Below, piece by piece: positions 5,852 to 9,945 of a stretch of 9,945 bases of DNA; positions within the stretch are counted from its first letter, which is position 1, and each line of letters begins with the position of its first letter. The notes beneath the pieces are model-generated. The model saw only the letters and a list, made by a program, of their open reading frames with translations. It had not been told where the DNA came from and ran no database searches. The stretch covers positions 1-9,945 of the forward strand of contig CALFXW010000053.1 of the NCBI GenBank assembly GCA_937957805.1, read 5' to 3'. The stretch is from an uncultured Sphingopyxis sp. (GTDB lineage: Bacteria > Pseudomonadota > Alphaproteobacteria > Sphingomonadales > Sphingomonadaceae). Made by a program: the position numbers and the translations under genes.

Positions 5852-6313
5852 ATGGAATCTCTGCGCCTTCTGCTCTCTCTGCGTCCCCTTCCCGTCCCCA
5901 TTTTCCCGTCGGTCGGGTTTTTCGGGCCGTGAAATCGCTTTAGCGCCGATAGATAAAATATTGCCGTCGTTCGCTAAAACGCCGCCAGCAACGACCCGGC
6001 AGCAACCATTGACGGCGAATGCCGCGCCGCGTGTCGCACCATTGTCGGCTGGGCCACCAAAGGAAAATATTCTGCCATCCGTCACCGTCATTCACTTCGG
6101 CGGGCGCGCGGTCTTGCGACGCTGAAAGCGCCGGGAAATCGTCCAACAAAGGGAGCTCCTCTATACTCTTTACGCGCCCTTTTTTGGCCGACTGCCCCTG
6201 ATATTATCTTTATTTTCCGTAGCTTATACCTGAACTGGGGTGCAGGCAATGACCGGTTCAGCGCGAAATATTCGGCCCATCGCCCATACGCCACGCTTGG
6301 TCGCGGCGAACAA
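5852..6313. other. Intergenic stretch with no confident gene
   Basis: This 462-bp stretch lies between the repeat island and the 3' end of the DUF1345 gene. Parts are more AT-rich than the neighbouring genes (around 5935-5975 and 6155-6235). No family is recognisable in any frame. The only coding candidate is the weak small ORF listed at 5940-6149. I see no convincing terminator for the DUF1345 gene here and no tRNA-like structure. Confidence 0.6.
5940..6149 (-). CDS. Doubtful small ORF, 69 residues
   Basis: A TTG-initiated frame has a good ribosome-binding sequence, AGAGGAG (6156-6162), six bases upstream, and AT-rich promoter-like sequence further upstream (TATAAG near 6224-6229). The product begins with LDDFPAL and an acidic stretch, passes through WQNIFLWWP, and ends in an arginine- and tryptophan-rich tail. 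No family is recognised, codon bias is neutral, and an overlapping minus-strand frame (5756-6091) looks equally protein-like. It may be a decayed gene or chance. No function is proposed. Confidence 0.18.
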   Translation of the reverse strand: MLDDFPALSASQDRAPAEVNDGDGWQNIFLWWPSRQWCDTRRGIRRQWLLPGRCWRRFSERRQYFIYRR

Positions 6314-6967
6314 TCATCCAGCCAAAATATTGATCGCAAAGGCCAAAATGCCGATGTTGAACAAAAACGCCGCCATCGACTGCACCAAAACCAACCGCCG
6401 CATCGCCCGATTGCTGATGGTGACGTCCGATGTCTGAAAGGTCATGCCCAGCGTGAAGGCGAAATAGGCAAAATCGCCATAAGTGGGGTGGCCGGTGCCG
6501 GGGAATATCAGCCCGCCACGGTCTGTGCCACCTGCATCCCCACCGTAAAAAATATGCGCATAATGGAGCGTATAGACGAGGTTGGAGAATAGCCAGGCGA
6601 TGAGCAAGGTCGCCAAAATCAACGCCAAAATCCAGCCATCGGGTTGGCTGCGCTGCGCCAAAATGCTGGCGACTGCGGTTAATATGGTACCGCTGACGAT
6701 GGCGGTGAGGATGGGGAGCAGCATATGATCGGCATCAACCCGCGCCGCCTGATGGCGGATGCCGCGCGCATCGAGCCGAAACAGGCTGGGCAAGGTCAGC
6801 CCATAGCCGAGCGCCGCGACATCAAACCCCACCATAACCGCCAGTGGCCAAGGCCCGATGGCGCAAAAGCCAAGACTGCTCAGGCAGAGGAGGAGGAACA
6901 GGCCATAACGCCACGACATTGGGCGGCGGTGCGCTGGCTTGAGTGCGGCGGGATGCGGGACCGGCAT
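6314..6967 (-). CDS. DUF1345 family membrane protein
   Basis: This 217-residue protein has the DUF1345 pattern of predicted membrane helices at about 20-37, 40-60, 82-104, 110-135 and 193-215. The conserved core reads YAHIFYGG (136-143), GGLIFPG (151-157), and YGDFAYFAFTLGMTFQTSDV (163-182), with ISNRAMRR after it. Members are uncharacterised inner-membrane proteins, so no function is assigned. The ATG at 6967 is used; a second ATG sits 16 codons in and could be the real start, since the leader is basic and proline-rich and no strong ribosome binding site precedes 6967. The gene is divergent from ahpC and shares its 170-bp control region, including a TATAAT facing this gene at 7019-7024. Confidence 0.88.
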   Translation of the reverse strand: MPVPHPAALKPAHRRPMSWRYGLFLLLCLSSLGFCAIGPWPLAVMVGFDVAALGYGLTLPSLFRLDARGIRHQAARVDADHMLLPILTAIVSGTILTAVASILAQRSQPDGWILALILATLLIAWLFSNLVYTLHYAHIFYGGDAGGTDRGGLIFPGTGHPTYGDFAYFAFTLGMTFQTSDVTISNRAMRRLVLVQSMAAFLFNIGILAFAINILAG

Positions 6968-7003
6968 GGCGCATCGAGCATGCGCGCATTGTTCGCCACT
7001 TCT

Positions 7004-7041
7004 TAATCGAAAAAATCGATTATAGATGCGAATATAATCGA
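7004..7041. promoter_or_regulatory. Divergent control element with three TAATCGA half-sites and two outward TATAAT boxes
   Basis: TCGATTATA (7016-7024) and TATAATCGA (7033-7041) form a perfect 9-bp dyad around an 8-bp spacer. A third half-site, TAATCGA (7004-7010), forms a second dyad with 7016-7022 around five A residues. Each arm contains TATAAT: at 7033-7038 reading towards ahpC, and on the minus strand at 7019-7024 reading towards the DUF1345 gene. The -35 regions are poor, which suits activator-dependent promoters. The start points would fall near 7045 (ahpC, leader about 93 nt) and 7012 (DUF1345, leader about 45 nt). The half-site spacing does not fit the classic OxyR consensus, so the regulator is unknown. 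Confidence 0.55.
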
Positions 7042-7137
7042 CTTGCCCCCGGTAACCACCCCGCCTAGAGCCGATGCAGCGCCGGGGAATAGCCTTGGCG
7101 GATCAAACTCAGGCTCATAGGGGTAAGGAGAATTTCG

Positions 7138-7701
7138 ATGGCGATTATCGGCAGTCAGTTGCAACCATTCAGTGTGCAGGCATTCCACAACGGGGCATTT
7201 CGCACCGTCAGCGAAGCCGATGTCGCGGGCAAATGGGGCATTTTCTTTTTCTACCCCGCCGACTTCACCTTTGTCTGCCCGACCGAGCTTGAAGATATGG
7301 CCAATCTTTATGCCGATTTTCAGGCGCTGGGCGCGGAAATCTATGCCGTTTCGACCGACACCCATTTCAGCCACAAGGCTTGGCACAGCAGCTCGCCCGC
7401 CATTGGCAAAATCACTTTCCCGATGCTGGGCGACCCCGCCGGGCAGGTGACTAATAATTTCGGTGTGATGCGCGAAGGGGTTGGCCTTGCTGATCGTGGC
7501 ACTTTCCTGGTCGATCCCGACGGCGTCATCCAGTTCGTCGAAATCACCAGCGAAGGGGTCGGCCGCAATGCCAGCGAACTGCTGCGCAAGGTGAAGGCCG
7601 CCAAATATGTCCGCGAACATCCCGGCGAAGTTTGCCCCGCCAAGTGGGAAGAAGGCGCAGCGACGCTGGCCCCCAGCCTCGACCTCGTCGGTAAATTATA
7701 A
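7138..7701 (+). CDS. ahpC: Alkyl hydroperoxide reductase subunit C (2-Cys peroxiredoxin)
   Basis: This complete 187-residue typical 2-Cys peroxiredoxin is the same length as E. coli AhpC. The peroxidatic Cys47 lies in YPADFTFVCPTE (39-50) and the resolving Cys166 in EVCPAKW (164-170). The GGxG-like and YF features seen in robust AhpC-type peroxiredoxins are only partly visible: the protein ends APSLDLVGKL. It reduces hydrogen peroxide, organic hydroperoxides and peroxynitrite in the cytosol and is recycled by AhpF, encoded next. AAGGAG lies seven bases ahead of the ATG, a strong ribosome binding site. Upstream is the symmetric TATAAT dyad; a strong terminator-like hairpin follows 36 bp after the stop. 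Identification is certain. Confidence 0.97.
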   Translation: MAIIGSQLQPFSVQAFHNGAFRTVSEADVAGKWGIFFFYPADFTFVCPTELEDMANLYADFQALGAEIYAVSTDTHFSHKAWHSSSPAIGKITFPMLGDPAGQVTNNFGVMREGVGLADRGTFLVDPDGVIQFVEITSEGVGRNASELLRKVKAAKYVREHPGEVCPAKWEEGAATLAPSLDLVGKL

Positions 7702-7717
7702 AAACACCCCTTGCGCG

Positions 7718-7731
7718 GGCCATTATTGGCC
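7718..7731. repeat. Small hairpin GGCCA-TTAT-TGGCC
   Basis: A perfect 5-bp stem with a four-base loop lies between the ahpC stop and the terminator stem. It could help protect the ahpC transcript end or be incidental. Confidence 0.35.
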
Positions 7732-7737
7732 AGCGCC

Positions 7738-7783
7738 GGTCGGGGGCGCACCCTCCCCCCAATCGCGCCCCCGACCCAATTTT
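7738..7783 (+). terminator. Rho-independent terminator after ahpC
   Basis: A perfect 12-bp GC-rich stem (GGTCGGGGGCGC, 7738-7749, with its complement at 7765-7776) has a 15-nt loop and is followed by CAATTTTTC. It should end most ahpC transcripts, so ahpF would be reached by read-through or need its own promoter. Confidence 0.8.
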
Positions 7784-7811
7784 TCTCCAAGCTGTTTGTG
7801 GCGCATTTTTC

Positions 7812-7837
7812 GCGCAAGGGTGGTTTGCGCCCTTTTT
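7812..7837 (+). terminator. Second terminator-like hairpin directly before ahpF
   Basis: GCGCAA (7812-7817) pairs with TTGCGC (7825-7830) around a 7-nt loop, followed by CC and TTTTT (7833-7837). It ends only four bases before the GAGG (7842-7845) that serves ahpF. It may be a back-up terminator, an attenuator or a translation-modulating hairpin. Confidence 0.45.
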
Positions 7838-7854
7838 AGATGAGGATAGGTTCG

Positions 7855-9429
7855 ATGCTCGATGCCCAAATGCAACAACAGCTCGGCCAATATCTGGCAA
7901 TGCTGCGCCACGACATCGAACTGGTGCCCGCATATGATGACAGCGCCAAATCGGCAGAGCTGGCCGAACTACTGGGCGAAATAGCCGCTTTGTCAGACAA
8001 GGTGACGATTGTCGCTGATGCGGCGAGTGAGGCTGACACGCGCCGCCCCAGCTTTGCCATCCGCCCCAAACATGCGCCGGGCAGCATTGCATTGCGCTTT
8101 GCGGGCATTCCGCTGGGGCATGAGTTTACCTCGCTCGTCCTCGCGCTGTTGCAGGTCGGCGGTCACCCGCCCAAGATTGACGATGCGCTGCGCGATGCCG
8201 TGCTCGCGATCGATGGCGATTATCATTTCGAAACATTTTTCGCGCTGTCCTGCCAAAGCTGCCCCGATGTTGTGCAGGCGCTGAATTTGATGACCGTCCT
8301 CAACCCGCGCATCCGCCACACCGCCATCGACGGCGCGCTGTTTGCGGATGAAGTTGCGGCCAACGAAATCATGTCGGTGCCCGCGATATGGCTGAACGGC
8401 GCGCCATTTGGCCAGGGGCGCATGGGGGTCGAAGAAATTATCGCCAAGCTCGACACCGGCCATGCCGCGCGACAGGCCGAACAACTGGCGCAAAAGCCGC
8501 CATTTGACGTGCTGATCGTCGGCGGCGGGCCAGCGGGGGCGGCAGCGGCCATCTATGCCGCGCGCAAGGGGGTGGCGACCGGAATCGTCACCGAACGCTT
8601 TGGCGGACAGGTGCTCGACACGATGGGCATCGAAAATTTCATCGCCACCAGCCATACAGAGGGGCCGCGCCTTGTCGCCCAAATGGAAAGCCACGTCCGC
8701 GACTATGCGGTCGATATCATGGCCGGACAAAGCGCCGCCGAACTGACGCCTGCGGCAACCCCGGGCGCGCTCCACCAACTGCGGCTGGCCAGCGGTGCGA
8801 CATTGTCGGCCAAGACCATCATTTTGGCGACCGGCGCGCGCTGGCGGCAAATGGGGGTACCGGGCGAAGACGCCTATCGTAACAAGGGCGTTGCCTATTG
8901 CCCGCACTGCGACGGCCCCTTGTTCAAGGGCAAGCGCGTTGCGGTGATCGGCGGCGGCAATTCGGGGGTCGAAGCTGCAATCGATCTGGCCGGGTTAACC
9001 GCGCATGTAACGCTGATCGAATTTGAAGAATCGCTACGCGCCGACCAGGTTTTGCAGGACAAACTGCGCACGCTGTCCAACGTCACCGTCATTTTGGGCG
9101 CGCTGACAAGGGAGGTGCTGGGCGACGGCAACCGCGTCACCGCCCTAGCCTATGAACAGCGCCGCGATGGGGCGATGCACCAGATCGACCTTGACGGCGT
9201 GTTCGTGCAAATCGGCCTGATGCCCAACAGCGAATGGCTGAACGGGGCAATCACCCTTTCCCCGCGCGGGGAGATAGAGGTGGACGCACGCGGCGCAACC
9301 AGCGCGGCGGGCATTTTTGCAGGCGGTGATGCTACCACCACGCCCTATAAGCAAATCGTCATCGCTATGGGCGAAGGGGCCAAGGCCGCGCTGTCCGCCT
9401 TTGACCATCTGATCCGTCTGCCGGTTTAG
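7855..9429 (+). CDS. ahpF: Alkyl hydroperoxide reductase subunit F
   Basis: This 524-residue flavoprotein closely follows E. coli AhpF (521 residues). The N-terminal double-thioredoxin-fold domain carries SCQSC (Cys133 and Cys136), which passes electrons to AhpC. The FAD domain begins at DVLIVGGGPAGAAAA (about 218-232). The second redox pair is in YCPHCDGP (Cys349 and Cys352), and the NADH-binding motif VAVIGGGNSG follows closely. The late FAD motif IFAGGDATTTPYKQI is near the C-terminus. It transfers electrons from NADH through FAD and its disulfides to AhpC. The ATG at 7855 gives the family start MLDxxM and has GAGG upstream; the ATG at 7840 would add five residues and overlap that site, so it is rejected. 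Two hairpins separate it from ahpC. All redox residues are present. Confidence 0.97.
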   Translation: MLDAQMQQQLGQYLAMLRHDIELVPAYDDSAKSAELAELLGEIAALSDKVTIVADAASEADTRRPSFAIRPKHAPGSIALRFAGIPLGHEFTSLVLALLQVGGHPPKIDDALRDAVLAIDGDYHFETFFALSCQSCPDVVQALNLMTVLNPRIRHTAIDGALFADEVAANEIMSVPAIWLNGAPFGQGRMGVEEIIAKLDTGHAARQAEQLAQKPPFDVLIVGGGPAGAAAAIYAARKGVATGIVTERFGGQVLDTMGIENFIATSHTEGPRLVAQMESHVRDYAVDIMAGQSAAELTPAATPGALHQLRLASGATLSAKTIILATGARWRQMGVPGEDAYRNKGVAYCPHCDGPLFKGKRVAVIGGGNSGVEAAIDLAGLTAHVTLIEFEESLRADQVLQDKLRTLSNVTVILGALTREVLGDGNRVTALAYEQRRDGAMHQIDLDGVFVQIGLMPNSEWLNGAITLSPRGEIEVDARGATSAAGIFAGGDATTTPYKQIVIAMGEGAKAALSAFDHLIRLPV

Positions 9430-9433
9430 CAGC

Positions 9434-9513
9434 GGGCAGGGGCAAGATGTGCGCACGCGTGCCTCGACTTCGCTCGACACGAACGGTGTATAATTTTCGG
9501 CTTTGCCCTGCCC
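9434..9513. repeat. 80-bp element bounded by imperfect 11-bp inverted repeats
   Basis: GGGCAGGGGCAA (9434-9445) is complementary to TTGCCCTGCCC (9503-9513), apart from one bulged G. Inside lie the perfect palindrome GCACGCGTGC (9453-9462), the inverted copy of the dispersed 15-bp repeat (9463-9477), an ACAC-GAACG-GTGT stem (9477-9489) and a TATAAT (9489-9494). It could be a small non-coding mobile-type element, or a long-loop terminator of ahpF. No target-site duplication was identified. Confidence 0.4.
9463..9477 (-). repeat. Dispersed 15-bp repeat, copy 2 (inverted)
   Basis: On the minus strand this equals 5477-5491 exactly. As at 5463-5490, an AT-rich -10-like hexamer (TATAAT, 9489-9494) lies a short distance downstream in the reading direction in which the repeat reads TCGACTTCGCTCGA. 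Confidence 0.6.
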
Positions 9514-9628
9514 CTTCCATCTCGTCATGGCGAGGCGCATAGCCTGCCACCCGCACGCCGACCTATCTTGCCATCGCCAGCCGCGCTGCTAACACTCGCG
9601 TCGATAAAGATGGGGAGGATGGCGGTTG

Positions 9629-9945
9629 ATGGCGCAGAAATTATTGATCGGCCTTTTGGGCATTTTGCTGATCCTTGCCATCGCCGTCGCACTGTCGCCC
9701 AATCGTAAATGGATCCGCCTGCGCGTCGTCGGCGCAGCCTTTGCGCTTCAGGCGGGACTCGCCTTCCTTGTCCTTTATACCCCCTGGGGCCGGTTGATGA
9801 TTGGGGAGATGAGCCGCGGGGTTTCCAACCTGCTCGGCTATGCAAAGGCGGGGACAGATTTTATCTTGGGGCCGCTCGCCGGGCCGACGATGGGGGCAAA
9901 CAGCTTTGCCGTCGCCGCACTGCCGGTCATCATATTTTTCGCATC
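9629..9945 (+). CDS. CNT-family (NupC-like) nucleoside transporter, N-terminal part
   Basis: An open frame runs off the right edge and gives 105 residues. The sequence follows concentrative nucleoside transporters of the NupC type: hydrophobic segments at about 4-22 and 33-50, then LYTPWGR (49-55), GVSNLLGYAKAGTDFILGP (64-82) and SFAVAALPVIIFFA (92-105). Full-length family members have roughly 400 residues, so about a quarter is visible. They import nucleosides by proton or sodium symport. The ATG at 9629 has GGGGAGG (9612-9618) ten bases upstream; an in-frame TTG at 9626 would give slightly better spacing. The gene is the first recognised after ahpF, with a 199-bp gap holding repeats, and it probably has its own promoter. 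Confidence 0.87.
   Translation, partial: MAQKLLIGLLGILLILAIAVALSPNRKWIRLRVVGAAFALQAGLAFLVLYTPWGRLMIGEMSRGVSNLLGYAKAGTDFILGPLAGPTMGANSFAVAALPVIIFFA

Noticed and set aside
5905..5922. CCCG-loop-CGGG followed by TTTTT on the plus strand
   Set aside because: The stem is only 4 bp and no plus-strand gene precedes it, so a terminator is not supported.
6225..6260. TGAAC / GTTCA inverted pair and TATAAG near the DUF1345 3' end
   Set aside because: The arms are only five bases with a long loop. The -35 partner for TATAAG would need 15-bp spacing, so this is too weak to list as a promoter or terminator.
7016..7041. Classic OxyR box ahead of ahpC
   Set aside because: ATAG occurs once, but the ATAG-N7-CTAT pattern is not present; the dyad is TATA-N8-TATA centred. 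OxyR control stays possible but is not shown.
7993..8907. 304-codon minus-strand open frame
   Set aside because: It is antisense to ahpF, whose redox and nucleotide-binding motifs fix the true strand and frame.

Overview
This window looks like ordinary chromosome from a sphingomonad-type alphaproteobacterium. The evidence is high GC content, alphaproteobacterial-looking versions of every recognised protein, and intergenic palindromes and short motifs of the kind common between genes in Sphingomonadales; the genus cannot be fixed from sequence alone. I see no tRNA, rRNA, transposase, integrase, phage gene or CRISPR array. All recognised genes are intact except the last, which the window edge cuts.

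Layout. A small MAPEG-family membrane protein (147-575, +) runs tail-to-tail, with 2 bp between stop codons, into a leftward run: DUF418 membrane protein (2169-3428), bacterioferritin-associated ferredoxin bfd (1953-2126), bacterioferritin bfr (1350-1829) and a GloC-type glyoxalase II (578-1288). Upstream on the same strand is a tight pair, a threonine-aldolase-like PLP enzyme (4402-5418) and an EamA/DMT exporter (3485-4399) with 2 nt between them. Then comes an 895-bp stretch without a confident gene (5419-6313); its first half is packed with several classes of short repeat. A DUF1345 membrane protein (6314-6967, -) is divergent from ahpC (7138-7701, +), which is followed by ahpF (7855-9429, +). 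The window ends inside a CNT-family nucleoside transporter (9629-, +).

How the genes fit together. AhpF uses NADH to re-reduce the peroxiredoxin AhpC, so 7138-9429 is a complete peroxide-reducing system, with two terminator-like hairpins between its genes. Bfr stores iron and Bfd helps release it, so 1350-2126 is an iron storage and mobilisation pair; promoter-like and operator-like sequences can be seen ahead of both genes. GloC handles the glutathione thioester from methylglyoxal detoxification. The loose common theme is redox, iron and electrophile stress, but nothing shows that the units are co-regulated.

Most unusual structure. (1) The repeat island at 5477-5851 has two short arrays of 7-4-7 hairpins in opposite orientations, both with an exact 32-bp period. 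(2) The divergent DUF1345/ahpC control region has a 9-bp perfect dyad whose arms each contain a TATAAT hexamer facing outwards, plus a third copy of the half-site. (3) Hairpins lie between ahpC and ahpF. (4) A dyad sits over the putative bfd promoter. I did not find a new multi-gene system; the protein-coding content is conventional.
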